Shown here in pieces: positions 54,288 through 64,000 of a stretch of DNA of 64,000 bases. The stretch is from Rhizosphaericola mali (GTDB taxonomy: Bacteria; Bacteroidota; Bacteroidia; Chitinophagales; Chitinophagaceae), in assembly GCF_004337365.2 (NCBI RefSeq), contig NZ_CP044016.1, positions 2,294,001-2,358,000 of the forward strand. The letters run 5' to 3'. The notes beneath the pieces were generated by a model. The model saw only the letters and a list, made by a program, of their open reading frames with translations, had not been told where the DNA came from and ran no database searches. Each line of letters opens with the position of its first letter. Position 1 is the stretch's first letter. The position numbers and the translations under genes are program-made.

Positions 54288-54938
54288 ATGGGATTAGCTA
54301 ATACCTTCGGCAAGATGTTTATGCCTAAAAACAAAGTTTTTTATGAATTATTCGAAGATGTTGCCAGTGTAGTAAAAGAAATCGGACAGACTTTAAATTT
54401 AATGGTACACGAGTCGGACAAGGACAAAAGAGCCGCAATCTTGGCTAAAATTGAAGACCTCGAGCACAAAAATGATGATAATACCCACAGAATATTTACA
54501 GAATTAGGGAGAAATTTCATCACTCCATTCGATAGAGAAGATATTCATTATTTGGCAAGTGCATTGGACGATATCGCTGATTATATCTATGCAACTGGTA
54601 AAAAAATTCAAATATATAGCGTAAATCCTAACGATACTGGGATTTCAAAAATGGCAGAATTGATAGAAATTGGCACTTCTGAAATCGTAAAAGCAGTTGC
54701 CGGATTACGCGATATGAAAAATCTGCACAAAATGACGGAAGCAATGGTTAAAATCAATAGTATTGAAAACCAAGCTGATGATGTTTATGATCTAAGTATC
54801 GAAAAATTATTTGAAACAGAAAACGACATCAAAACTTTAATTAAAAAGAGAGAAATATTTCACAGTATGGAAACAGTAACCGACAAATGCGAAGATGCCG
54901 CAAATGTTATTGAATCCATCATCATCAAATATGCTTAA
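54288..54938 (+). CDS. DUF47 family PhoU-like phosphate transport accessory protein
   Basis: This 216-residue cytoplasmic helical protein is related to PhoU/YkaA and is commonly paired with PiT transporters. It has FFELFEDVASVVKEIG-like helices near the start (FYELFEDVASVVKE), a middle REDIHYLASALDDIADYIYATGKK segment (about 85-108, the most conserved part of DUF47) and a helical C-terminus (VTDKCEDAANVIESII). Role probably to regulate or gate the transporter. It lies 41 bp upstream of the pit gene. Confidence 0.88.
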   Translation: MGLANTFGKMFMPKNKVFYELFEDVASVVKEIGQTLNLMVHESDKDKRAAILAKIEDLEHKNDDNTHRIFTELGRNFITPFDREDIHYLASALDDIADYIYATGKKIQIYSVNPNDTGISKMAELIEIGTSEIVKAVAGLRDMKNLHKMTEAMVKINSIENQADDVYDLSIEKLFETENDIKTLIKKREIFHSMETVTDKCEDAANVIESIIIKYA

Positions 54939-54979
54939 CCTCAAAAGGGTTAACCAATCTTTGATTAAAAAAATATTTT

Positions 54980-56005
54980 ATGTTTCCTTTATTAGTTACA
55001 ATCGTCGTTATCGCATTGATATTTGATTACATCAATGGTTTTCATGACGCAGCCAATTCTATTGCGACCATAGTTTCCACCAAAGTATTATCTCCTTTTC
55101 AAGCCGTATTATGGGCCGCATTTTGGAACGCAATTGCTTATTTTATTTTCACAGATCATAAAGTTGCTAATACGATTGCCAATACAATCAAACCTGAATT
55201 TATTGATTTACATGTAATCCTAGCGGGATTAATCGCTGCAATTTGTTGGAACTTATTGACTTGGTGGTTTGGAATTCCATCTAGTTCTTCACATACATTA
55301 ATTGGTGGATTTATCGGGGCGGCATTTGCAAAAGTTGGTTCTTTAAGTGTAATTGTATATTCCAATTTATTTAAAACGGTGTTGTTCATATTTTTATCTC
55401 CGTTGATTGGCATGTTTATCGCCTTCTTTTTTAATATATTAGTGGCTTGGATCTGTAGAAAAGCTAATCCTTACAAGGCGGAAAGATGGTTTAAAAGACT
55501 ACAGTTAATTTCCTCTGCAGCCTTAAGTTTGGGACATGGTGGTAATGATGCACAAAAAGTTATGGGCTTAATAACTGTTGCTATAGCCGTTTACCATAAC
55601 AACGGAAGTATTCCTCCTGATACCAAAGATCTTTTACATCATATGCCTGAATGGGTTCCTGCAGCATGTTATTGCGCCATCGGTTTAGGAACAATGAGTG
55701 GTGGTTGGAAAATTGTAAAAACAATGGGCTCTAGAATTACAAAAGTTACTTCATTAGAAGGTTTTACGGCAGAAACCTCTGCAGCCGCAACTTTAATGAT
55801 TGCGGAAAGAATGGGGATTCCAGTAAGTACAACACACACAATTACAGGAGCAATTATGGGTGTGGGTGCAACCAAAAGGTTGTCTGCAGTAAGATGGGGT
55901 GTAACGCTCAGTCTTGTTTGGGCATGGGTTTTAACAATTCCGGTAAGTGCTGTACTAGCAGCAATCGTTTATTGGATATCAAGAACAATTGCACATTTTG
56001 CATAA
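54980..56005 (+). CDS. pit: Inorganic phosphate transporter, PiT family
   Basis: This 341-residue inner-membrane PiT-family transporter of phosphate (metal-phosphate:H+ symport) has both PiT signatures: GFHDAANSIATIVSTK (about residues 13-28) and SLGHGGNDAQKVMGLI (about 179-194). The inverted repeat of the fold and about ten hydrophobic segments are visible. With DUF47 upstream and a terminator downstream it forms a two-gene operon. Confidence 0.93.
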   Translation: MFPLLVTIVVIALIFDYINGFHDAANSIATIVSTKVLSPFQAVLWAAFWNAIAYFIFTDHKVANTIANTIKPEFIDLHVILAGLIAAICWNLLTWWFGIPSSSSHTLIGGFIGAAFAKVGSLSVIVYSNLFKTVLFIFLSPLIGMFIAFFFNILVAWICRKANPYKAERWFKRLQLISSAALSLGHGGNDAQKVMGLITVAIAVYHNNGSIPPDTKDLLHHMPEWVPAACYCAIGLGTMSGGWKIVKTMGSRITKVTSLEGFTAETSAAATLMIAERMGIPVSTTHTITGAIMGVGATKRLSAVRWGVTLSLVWAWVLTIPVSAVLAAIVYWISRTIAHFA

Positions 56006-56018
56006 ATATTTTTTCATG

Positions 56019-56062
56019 AATGCGCTCTAAATATATTAGATATATTTAGAGCGCATTTTTTA
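56019..56062 (+). terminator. Rho-independent terminator after pit
   Basis: A perfect 18-bp stem (56019-56036 with 56040-56057) with a 3-nt loop is followed by a T-run, 14 bp after the pit stop. Confidence 0.88.
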
Positions 56063-56131
56063 TGCAATAATTTTCAACCAGCAACGTTTAGCTACAAGTA
56101 TTTAACTTTTACATAGTTGATTTTATAACCG

Positions 56132-59100
56132 ATGAAACACCTAAGAAACGCAAGTTTTTATATATTTATAATTTTTTTTTTAAGCTTGTGTTCTTTATCT
56201 AAGGCACAGAGTCCAACATTTAATATAACAGTAAACAATTCTTTGGTTACGGATGCATGTATAGGCGCAACCGTTCAATTTACGAATACTTCTGCCAATC
56301 AAAATCATGTATTTTTTTGGATAATAGATGGATCAAAAATTAAATCCAATACAAATTCGACAATTTACTTATTTAAAACGGCAGGGACATATCCTATACA
56401 ATTAGTAGATAGTACAGTTAACCTCACCACTTCGACCCCACTCAACATTCATAATCTACCGATTGCATCTTTCAATATTTCAAATAGCGAAATTTGCCAA
56501 GGTAGTTCTGTTAACTTCACCAGCACATCAACCGCATCAACAAGTATAATTTCCTATAATTGGAATTTTGGTGACGACGCTCAAATTACCAGTACAGGAG
56601 CCACATCATATATCTATAATAAGACAGGATTAAAAAGCACATCTCTTTTTGTAAAAGATGCTAATGGATGTACTAGTCTTTCATCTGCGATAAAAACAAT
56701 TAAAGTGAATGGCAGTGATGCAATATCATTTACAGCAAATGGAAATACATTTTATTCATGTAACAATACTATAAATATTGTCAATACATCAACAGCTACC
56801 AATGCTACTTTTACTTGGGATTTTGGTGATGGAACAACTTCAACTTCTAATTCACCTGGAGATCATACTTATTCAAAAACTGGAGTTTACGATGTGAGTT
56901 TGTCTGCTAATATATCAGGAAATGAATCATGCATTCCTAAAATCATCAATAAGGTCTATGTTGGAACACCGACATTAGACATTTCACTACCAAACAGTTT
57001 ATGTACCAATACGTCTTACAATTTAAGTGCAACAAGTTCTATTACTGGTATTATTTCATCTTCAAGTGATTATAAATGGACATTACCAAGTGGAAGTACC
57101 GTAAACGGAGATAGCACAGCAATTTCTTTTGCTCAGTCTGGGACTTATACAATTCAAGTAAAAAATGTGAATGGATGCCAAAGCTCCTCTACAAAAAGTA
57201 TTACAGTAAAATCTGCACCACAAATATCCTTAGATATAACTCCCAATACAGGAATATGTACGACGACTCCAGTGACATTTTCATTAAATACTAATGATAA
57301 TATTAGTAAATATAAATTTGACTTTGGAGATAATAAAATCGATAGTATTCATGGATTAAGCCAAACACATACTTATACTACTGGGGGTAGTTACAATTCA
57401 ATTATTTCAGTCTCTAACAATCAAGGTTGCACGGTATCACAGTCAACAACCATAAACGTATCAAAAGATTGTATTGATAATGGAGCAGGATCCGTATATA
57501 ACAATGTTTTTGGATTTACAAGTGAATGTGATTCGAAAAATATAGTAACATTTACAAATAAAAATCCCAGCAAGCCATTTAAATCAATCCTAATTGACGG
57601 AAAAACCTATGCTTTTACTGGTAATACATTAACAGTAACACTAACTAAAAAAGCCAAAGACGCTACCTATTCCGTGCAAATTATTTTTGCCGATGGAACC
57701 TTAGATATTTTAAGAGAAATTCAAATAATGGATGAAACTGCAGCATTTACATTTGTAAACAATGACAATAGTTCTAAATATTGCGCGCAAAACAACTTTA
57801 CCTTTAACGTTGATACTTCAATCAATCAAATAAATATTTCCAACTACTCTTGGACTGTAACCGACACAAAAACAAATACTGTTATATATCAAAATACAGG
57901 AAATAATCTAACTTATTTTTCCACCTTAATTCCAGATGCATCAACATATAAAGTCAGTTTGACTATAGCCGATAAAAGAACTACGCCATGTATATCCACT
58001 ATATCAAAAACTTTTACTACAACAGGAATCGTAGGTAATTTTAGAGCTATAGGAGATTCTATTTTTTGTACGCCTACAGGAAAAGTTGCTATAAAAAATA
58101 ATTCAATTTATAACAAAAATATACTTACTTCTATTATCTGGAATTGGGGAGATGGCACTACCAATAAGTTAACGAATTTAAATGATCAAGACACGCTACA
58201 GCATACATATAACTATACAGGCAACGCTAGTGTTATCAATTATATAGTTTCTTTACAAATAACAGATACTTCTGGATGTATATCTACAGACACTAGAAAT
58301 GATATATATAAGTTTTACAATGGTCAAGTAAATTTTAATACCCCTGATACTATTTTATGTAGTTCTAATACTATAGATATACAAAATAACTCCAATATAT
58401 CAGATTTGCAAACAAACGGTTTCACATGGATAGTGGGCAATACAACGCAAACAAAATCAGATTTTACAAATTTTACTGAAAATGTTAATAATATTATATT
58501 CCCGACATCCTACGATGTAACCTTAAATGCCGTTTATGGTTCAAATATTACCTGTTCTTCACAACTCGTAAAAAACAATTATATTAGATTTCAACAGCCC
58601 ATTGCAAAATTTAATATCATTAATGAAAGTGCAATTTATACTTGTCCACCTTATACTTTGCAATTACAAAATGAGTCTTCTGGATATCAAGATCTAACGT
58701 GGACATTTAATGATACCACTACAAATACAAGTACTTTGGATACTTTATTATATTCAGTAAGTACACCTAATGATTACAAAATTTATTTACATCTGAATGG
58801 TTATGATGGTTGTAGCGATTCCACGATATTTACATTTAGTGCAATTGGTCCAAGAGGAACCCTCGAAAGTAGTACATATAGAAACTGTATGCCATTAAAC
58901 ACGACACTTACGTTAAACAGTTCAAATTCCATTGTAAATTATTTATGGAATATGAATGATGGAAATTCCTTCAATCAAGCGTCACCTAATACAATAAATT
59001 ATACCTATAAAAATGGCGGTAATTATAATCCTACCGTTACGATTCTTGGCAGACCAGAAGATGGTAGTTGTACGAATACGATTTCTTTGGATTCTAGCAT

Positions 59101-59923
59101 TTACGTTGATAAAAAAATAGGATTAGCTTATCAACCAGACTATACTTTTTGTCTAGGAGATACATCTAAAGCTCAAGGTTTAAAATTAGAGGTTACTTAC
59201 GAAGCTCCCACTATATTAACTTGGTCATCAAATCCAATCAATACAGACTCTTCATTTATCTTTAATAGAGATTCTATTATCTACATCAAGCCATTAATTT
59301 CAACATTTTATAATATAAATGCGAAAAGTCTGAATACTTGTCCAGATGAAAGTGGAACAATTACCGTAATAACTAGAGAATCTCCAATTATTTCATTTCC
59401 TTCCAAAACAATCACAGTATCAGCTGGGGAATATTTTTATTTAAATCCTAACATCGTCGACATTTATAATAATTCAAAATACTTATGGACTCCTAATTTT
59501 AGATTAAGTAATCCCTATTTAGCCAATCCCCAAGTAATCAGTGATATTGATACAACATACACTTTAACGCTACAAAATGAATATGGATGTAGTACAACAA
59601 ATTCAATTCACATAAAAGTTCTTTGTGCTTCCTCAAAATTATTTATGGCAAATGCTTTTACACCAAATGGAGATGGAAAAAATGATAGATTCTATGTAAG
59701 TGGATATGGAATTTCTAATGTAAAACACTTCGTTATATTCGATCGTTGGGGCAAAAAAGTCTTTGAAAGAAATAATATTGCATCAAATGACTTCTATCAA
59801 GGATGGGATGGAACTGTAAATGGAAAGCCTGCTGAACCAGGAACATATATGTATTTTGTAGATTTAACTTGTACAGAAGGGACCAATTACAATTTAAAGG
59901 GAAGTGTTGTACTTATTAGATAG
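56132..59923 (+). CDS. Giant PKD-domain protein with gliding-motility type (CHU_C) T9SS sorting domain
   Basis: This 1263-residue secreted surface protein has a signal peptide ending SKAQS (about residue 26). The body holds several PKD-like beta domains recognised by short WxFGD or WDFGDG signatures (NWNFGDD near 145, WDFGDGTT near 230, KFDFGDNK near 395, WNWGDGTTN near 670, LWNMNDGN near 935), each followed by a Tyr/Thr-rich strand. The last 90 residues are a CHU_C domain (ANAFTPNGDGKNDRFYV; FDRWGKKVFE; WDGTVNGKPAEPGTYMYFV), the type B signal for type IX secretion. Probably an adhesin or gliding-related protein. It is one of a tandem pair. Confidence 0.9.
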   Translation: MKHLRNASFYIFIIFFLSLCSLSKAQSPTFNITVNNSLVTDACIGATVQFTNTSANQNHVFFWIIDGSKIKSNTNSTIYLFKTAGTYPIQLVDSTVNLTTSTPLNIHNLPIASFNISNSEICQGSSVNFTSTSTASTSIISYNWNFGDDAQITSTGATSYIYNKTGLKSTSLFVKDANGCTSLSSAIKTIKVNGSDAISFTANGNTFYSCNNTINIVNTSTATNATFTWDFGDGTTSTSNSPGDHTYSKTGVYDVSLSANISGNESCIPKIINKVYVGTPTLDISLPNSLCTNTSYNLSATSSITGIISSSSDYKWTLPSGSTVNGDSTAISFAQSGTYTIQVKNVNGCQSSSTKSITVKSAPQISLDITPNTGICTTTPVTFSLNTNDNISKYKFDFGDNKIDSIHGLSQTHTYTTGGSYNSIISVSNNQGCTVSQSTTINVSKDCIDNGAGSVYNNVFGFTSECDSKNIVTFTNKNPSKPFKSILIDGKTYAFTGNTLTVTLTKKAKDATYSVQIIFADGTLDILREIQIMDETAAFTFVNNDNSSKYCAQNNFTFNVDTSINQINISNYSWTVTDTKTNTVIYQNTGNNLTYFSTLIPDASTYKVSLTIADKRTTPCISTISKTFTTTGIVGNFRAIGDSIFCTPTGKVAIKNNSIYNKNILTSIIWNWGDGTTNKLTNLNDQDTLQHTYNYTGNASVINYIVSLQITDTSGCISTDTRNDIYKFYNGQVNFNTPDTILCSSNTIDIQNNSNISDLQTNGFTWIVGNTTQTKSDFTNFTENVNNIIFPTSYDVTLNAVYGSNITCSSQLVKNNYIRFQQPIAKFNIINESAIYTCPPYTLQLQNESSGYQDLTWTFNDTTTNTSTLDTLLYSVSTPNDYKIYLHLNGYDGCSDSTIFTFSAIGPRGTLESSTYRNCMPLNTTLTLNSSNSIVNYLWNMNDGNSFNQASPNTINYTYKNGGNYNPTVTILGRPEDGSCTNTISLDSSIYVDKKIGLAYQPDYTFCLGDTSKAQGLKLEVTYEAPTILTWSSNPINTDSSFIFNRDSIIYIKPLISTFYNINAKSLNTCPDESGTITVITRESPIISFPSKTITVSAGEYFYLNPNIVDIYNNSKYLWTPNFRLSNPYLANPQVISDIDTTYTLTLQNEYGCSTTNSIHIKVLCASSKLFMANAFTPNGDGKNDRFYVSGYGISNVKHFVIFDRWGKKVFERNNIASNDFYQGWDGTVNGKPAEPGTYMYFVDLTCTEGTNYNLKGSVVLIR

Positions 59924-60019
59924 ATAAATACAAAAAATATTAAAACAATAATTAATCAAAACATACGTTGAAAATAAGTTAACCGCAAGATACAATTAGG
60001 ACTTTTAATTTTTCATTGC

Positions 60020-63000
60020 ATGACCTATTTAAAACACAGATTACAACTAATCTGCTTTTTTATTTTTTTGTCCATATTTATAAAATTAGGGGCTCAATCT
60101 TTGTCATTTTCAATGACCTCTTCCGGGCAGGATATCACATCCTCATGTGTAGGAAATGCAATTACATTTAGTAATACGTCTGGAAGAAATGGAGATAATT
60201 TAACTTGGTCGTATAATAATAATACAGTTAATGGAAACTCATTCCTCTACTCATTTACGAATCAAGGAACCTATACAATCACATTAAAAGATAATTCTAA
60301 CAATGAAAGTGTAAGCAAGGTAATTACTATTTATAGTAATCCAACAACTACAATTTCTGTTTCTCAAAGCAATATTTGTACAGGTAATTCCGTAACCTTT
60401 TCCGCTAATGCAACAACTACAAGTTCTATAAAAAATTACATTTGGAGTTTTGGAGATGGTTCTTCCGTTACTCAGAATAATACAGCAAACCATAGCTATA
60501 ACCAAGCTGGAAACTACAATGCATATCTATACGTAGAAGATATTAATGGATGTAGAAGTCCTGCTTCTAGCACAAAAACAGTATCAGTTATAGGATCACT
60601 TAATGTCGGGTTTACAGCAAATGGAACTGATTATTTTAGTTGTAGTAATCAAATCGACTTTGAAAATACAACATTGGAAAATGGAACATTAGGCATTGTT
60701 TATACATGGGATTTCGGAGATGGAACAAGTTCCACTGAAAAAAATCCAGGTAATCACACTTATGCTACAGCAGGAAAATATACTGTTAAAATATTAGCAA
60801 ATATACCAGGAAATAATAGTTGTACGCCAGGATTCACAAAAGATATTTATGTAGGAAAGCCTAGTATTCAAATTGTTTTAAGCAATACTAGTATATGTGC
60901 TAACACATCTACCTCTATCAAAGCAAATATTACTCCTAGTAGTTTTTTTTCAAAGAATCAAGATATTATCTGGCAATCAAACAATGCAAGTTTTAATAAA
61001 GATTCTACGGCAATAAACTTTACTAATGCAGGCTCATATACCCTCTCCGCAACAAATCAAAACGGGTGTAAGTCAACAACTACAACAACAATCAATGTAA
61101 ATGCCTCTCCTTCAGCAACGATCAATATAACTCCAAGTTATGGCATTTGCACGGAAACAAATATAAAATACGGGATTACAAACACATCAACCTCCACATC
61201 CAATTTGTCATATAGTTGGGATTTTGGGGATGGTACTATAAGTACCAATGAAACATTGGAGCATAAATACGATACAGCGGGTAGTTATATAACAACATTA
61301 AAACTATCAAATAGCAATGGATGCACATCTAATTTTACACAGGTAATTACAGTAACAAATAAATGTATTGATAATGGTCTTGGATCAACATACAATCCTT
61401 CATTCGGTTTTGCAAGTATTAGTTGCGATAATAAAAACATCTTAAAATTCTATAATAAAGATTCTCTATTAAAAGTTTCTTCTTGGATAATTGACAATGT
61501 AACTTATCCAAGTCAAGGTGATACTACAGTTATAAAATTACCTACTAAATCCACAGAAGATACCTATAATGTACAAGTGAAATATACGAATGGTACCTTC
61601 GACAAAGTTAGAGAAATTACAATAATTGACGAAGTAGCAAATTTTACTTATTCCAATTCTGATAATACAAATAATCTTTTATGTGCCTTTAACAATATAA
61701 CATTCGATGCATCTGCTTTTGTAAATACGTCAAATCTTAATGGACAATATGCCTGGGAAATTAAAGATGTAAATGGCAAAACAGTAGAGCAATCGACAAC
61801 AAGTTCTCCAACTTTTTCAAACTATATTTTTGATTCTACTGGGAATTATACAATATCATTATTGATATCTGACATTAGAACTCCAGCATGTACTAGCAGT
61901 ATTAGTAAAATAATTTCTATAAAAGGCTCCATAATGGATTTCGAGGCAACTAAGACTACTTTTTGTAATACCCATTTCGGAAATGTGACTTATTTAAACT
62001 TAACGAGAGCGACGGAAATGAAAAACATTAAATATACTTGGTCTTTTGGTGATGGAGAAAGTAGAAACACGGCTTCGAATGAAACATCAATTTTAAAAAC
62101 GTATAATAGTCCAAATACTAACTTTAGTTATAGCGTACAATTAACAGCATCTGATATGGACGGTTGTAGTTCATATTTATACAAACCTTACTATTTAAAT
62201 ATCAACAATCCTTATGCTTCTTTTTCCACATCTGATACCATTCTCTGCTCGTCTAAAAAAATAATAATTCAAAATAATTCTGATGCATCCACTCCATCCA
62301 CTTATTTATGGACAGTTGGAAAATATTCTAAAACCTACCAAAATCGCTCAGATTTAAATATTAATGTAAATATTGACTCATTTCCACAAACATTCGATGT
62401 AAACTTAAAAGTTACGGATGCAGTAGGTTGTACAAAAGACACAACTATAAAAAACTATATAAAATTCCAAAAACCGAAAGCTAGTTTCACGATTGTAAAT
62501 AGTGACCTTATTTCAACTTGTCCGCCTTATACGCTACAACTAAAAAACACATCTACCAGTTCTGATTCAACAGGGGTTTGGAGATTTAGTGATGGGACTT
62601 CTGATCTTGGTGACACATCTATATATTATTCTGTATTACATCCTGGATATAATACCATTAATTTAATCAACTATGGATATGATGGCTGTATAGATTCCAC
62701 TAGTCAAACAATAAAAGTGAAAGGCCCGATTGCTAAACTTAGAGCAACAGACACAATTGGTTGCTTGCCTTTAAAAACAAATTTCCAAGTTGCGACATCA
62801 GACTCCATAGTGAGCTATCAATGGGCATTGGGGGATGGTACAAATTTCAATTCTTCAAGTATAAAATCATATAGTTATAATTATACAAATAGAGGTAACT
62901 ATTGGCCAACAGTCCTTGTTATAGGTGGCCCTGAGGAAGGAGGATGTACGGACTTATTAACGTTAAACGATTCTATAATTGCCAATACACAATATCCCAA

Positions 63001-64000
63001 AATTGATATTGTCAACAAAGAGGTTATTTGTACCTTGGATACTGCTACTTTTATAAATGTAAAAGATACTTTGGGTTTTCAAGTGAAAAAATATACATGG
63101 CATTGGAATGATGGTTCTCAAGATCAGATTACGGACATCGACTCTATAAAGCATGTTTTTTATGGAAAAAATCAAACTTATCCCATCTATTTGACAGCAG
63201 AGACGGAGTATTGTACGGTTAGTTCAGATACATTAAATGTCGCTTATCATCTAAAACCGGTCGTCAATTTTGAGAGCCCGAACGAACTTTGTAAAAATGA
63301 TAGTTTGCACTTATTATCATCAGTTACAAATACAGAAAATTCAGACAATAATTTCAAATGGTATATGGGAGATTCGCTCATCTACACGGGAAAAGATTCA
63401 ACTTATTCAAATCTACTACCCTATTTAAATTTTAACAATTTAAAATTAATCGTCCAAACAGAATCTGGATGCTCCGATTCTATTATTAAACCAATAAACC
63501 TTTTAGATCTCCCTTCTTTAACTTTTAAAACATTACAAAAATTTTGTACCGGAGATTCTATTTCAATAAATACGACAAGTGATGCTACTAGTTTTAAATG
63601 GACGCCAACTCTTTATATAACAAATGATTCCGTCCAGAGTCCTATTATTTTTCCAGACAGTACGAAAACATTTTATGTAAATTTAGTGGGAGCTAATAGT
63701 TGTAAAAATACAGACAGTATACTTGTTCCCGTTGATCAAAAGGTAGGTCTAACATTTATCGATAATTACAACTATTGTATATCCGATAGTTCTAATCTAA
63801 GCTTAAATGCAAATGCAATAAATACCAATCAATTTTTATGGTCAAGTATACCCAGTACAGGGTACATGTCAAGCGATAGTGGATCGTCTATTAATGTAAA
63901 GCCAATAACTACAACAACTTACAAGGTAGTTGCTATTAGTCAAAATACCTGCCCTGACGAATATGGTAATATTTTGGTAAATGCCTACCAAAGGCCAGAA
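60020..64000 (+). CDS. Second giant PKD-domain secreted protein, 3' truncated by window
   Basis: The frame is open from the ATG at 60020 to the window end (1327 codons without a stop), so the C-terminus is missing. It begins with a signal peptide (MTYLKHRLQL.., cleavage near GAQS). It is a clear paralogue of the preceding protein: shared blocks include WDFGDGTSS near residue 233, CIDNGLGSTYNPSFGF near 450, CPPYTLQLKN near 832, and TCPDEYGNI at the end. Relative to the first copy there is an extra block of about 250 residues (about 62985-63735). A CHU_C domain is expected beyond the window. Confidence 0.85.
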   Translation, partial: MTYLKHRLQLICFFIFLSIFIKLGAQSLSFSMTSSGQDITSSCVGNAITFSNTSGRNGDNLTWSYNNNTVNGNSFLYSFTNQGTYTITLKDNSNNESVSKVITIYSNPTTTISVSQSNICTGNSVTFSANATTTSSIKNYIWSFGDGSSVTQNNTANHSYNQAGNYNAYLYVEDINGCRSPASSTKTVSVIGSLNVGFTANGTDYFSCSNQIDFENTTLENGTLGIVYTWDFGDGTSSTEKNPGNHTYATAGKYTVKILANIPGNNSCTPGFTKDIYVGKPSIQIVLSNTSICANTSTSIKANITPSSFFSKNQDIIWQSNNASFNKDSTAINFTNAGSYTLSATNQNGCKSTTTTTINVNASPSATINITPSYGICTETNIKYGITNTSTSTSNLSYSWDFGDGTISTNETLEHKYDTAGSYITTLKLSNSNGCTSNFTQVITVTNKCIDNGLGSTYNPSFGFASISCDNKNILKFYNKDSLLKVSSWIIDNVTYPSQGDTTVIKLPTKSTEDTYNVQVKYTNGTFDKVREITIIDEVANFTYSNSDNTNNLLCAFNNITFDASAFVNTSNLNGQYAWEIKDVNGKTVEQSTTSSPTFSNYIFDSTGNYTISLLISDIRTPACTSSISKIISIKGSIMDFEATKTTFCNTHFGNVTYLNLTRATEMKNIKYTWSFGDGESRNTASNETSILKTYNSPNTNFSYSVQLTASDMDGCSSYLYKPYYLNINNPYASFSTSDTILCSSKKIIIQNNSDASTPSTYLWTVGKYSKTYQNRSDLNINVNIDSFPQTFDVNLKVTDAVGCTKDTTIKNYIKFQKPKASFTIVNSDLISTCPPYTLQLKNTSTSSDSTGVWRFSDGTSDLGDTSIYYSVLHPGYNTINLINYGYDGCIDSTSQTIKVKGPIAKLRATDTIGCLPLKTNFQVATSDSIVSYQWALGDGTNFNSSSIKSYSYNYTNRGNYWPTVLVIGGPEEGGCTDLLTLNDSIIANTQYPKIDIVNKEVICTLDTATFINVKDTLGFQVKKYTWHWNDGSQDQITDIDSIKHVFYGKNQTYPIYLTAETEYCTVSSDTLNVAYHLKPVVNFESPNELCKNDSLHLLSSVTNTENSDNNFKWYMGDSLIYTGKDSTYSNLLPYLNFNNLKLIVQTESGCSDSIIKPINLLDLPSLTFKTLQKFCTGDSISINTTSDATSFKWTPTLYITNDSVQSPIIFPDSTKTFYVNLVGANSCKNTDSILVPVDQKVGLTFIDNYNYCISDSSNLSLNANAINTNQFLWSSIPSTGYMSSDSGSSINVKPITTTTYKVVAISQNTCPDEYGNILVNAYQRPE

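Noticed and set aside
60284-60505. Minus-strand frame within the second PKD gene
   Set aside because: Antisense to a clear protein-coding frame.
1-64000. CRISPR arrays, tRNA or rRNA genes, insertion sequences, prophage
   Set aside because: No regularly spaced direct repeats, no cloverleaf-like intergenic segments, no transposase, integrase or phage genes were seen.

Overview
This 64 kb window is a stretch of a low-GC Bacteroidota chromosome, most likely a Chitinophagaceae/Sphingobacteriia-type organism. The evidence is two SusC/SusD loci with FecR anti-sigma and ECF sigma genes, DUF4369/TlpA redoxins, gliding-motility-type (CHU_C) secreted PKD proteins, a YXWGXW-repeat protein, and repeated matches to the Bacteroidota -7 promoter box (TAnnTTTG). 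There are no rRNA or tRNA genes, CRISPR arrays, insertion sequences or prophage genes. I did not name a species.

Layout. 1-9.6 kb holds the tail of a phosphoglycerate mutase, the agmatine-to-putrescine pair aguA/aguB, pcm, a nucleoside-type MFS permease, a repeat-bearing intergenic region, a SYLF lipid-binding protein, an esterase-like secreted protein, a compact GNAT/MarR/GNAT/AraC operon, and tag. 9.7-17.8 kb is a canonical ECF sigma / FecR / SusC / SusD / TPR-thioredoxin locus. 17.9-24 kb is a CzcA-CzcB-TolC type metal efflux operon led by a small His-rich protein. 24-26.6 kb is a sugar-nucleotide block (DegT aminotransferase, RmlD, HAD nucleotidase). 26.8-33.3 kb carries gcvP, a small membrane protein, the YXWGXW protein, serB and a LysR regulator.

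33.3-46.7 kb is the most unusual part: a minus-strand operon running FecR, a very large SusC, SusD, a BT_3987/F5-8C lipoprotein, a TlpA redoxin, a trypsin-like protease and a second thioredoxin protein. An ECF sigma gene faces it from the far end, and a further TlpA paralogue lies divergent from that sigma gene. The combination of outer-membrane import, surface binding, proteolysis and disulfide chemistry without any recognisable carbohydrase suggests a protein or peptide substrate; this is inference.

46.9-52.2 kb is a pyruvate/lactate block: alsS-alsD (pyruvate to acetoin) followed by lutABC (lactate to pyruvate), with a strong terminator-like hairpin placed inside the convergent neighbour. 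52.2-56 kb has two short-chain oxidoreductases, a small redoxin and a DUF47-PiT phosphate transport pair. 56.1-64 kb contains two tandem paralogous giant PKD proteins. The first ends in a type IX secretion (CHU_C) domain; the second carries an extra block of about 250 residues and runs off the window end.
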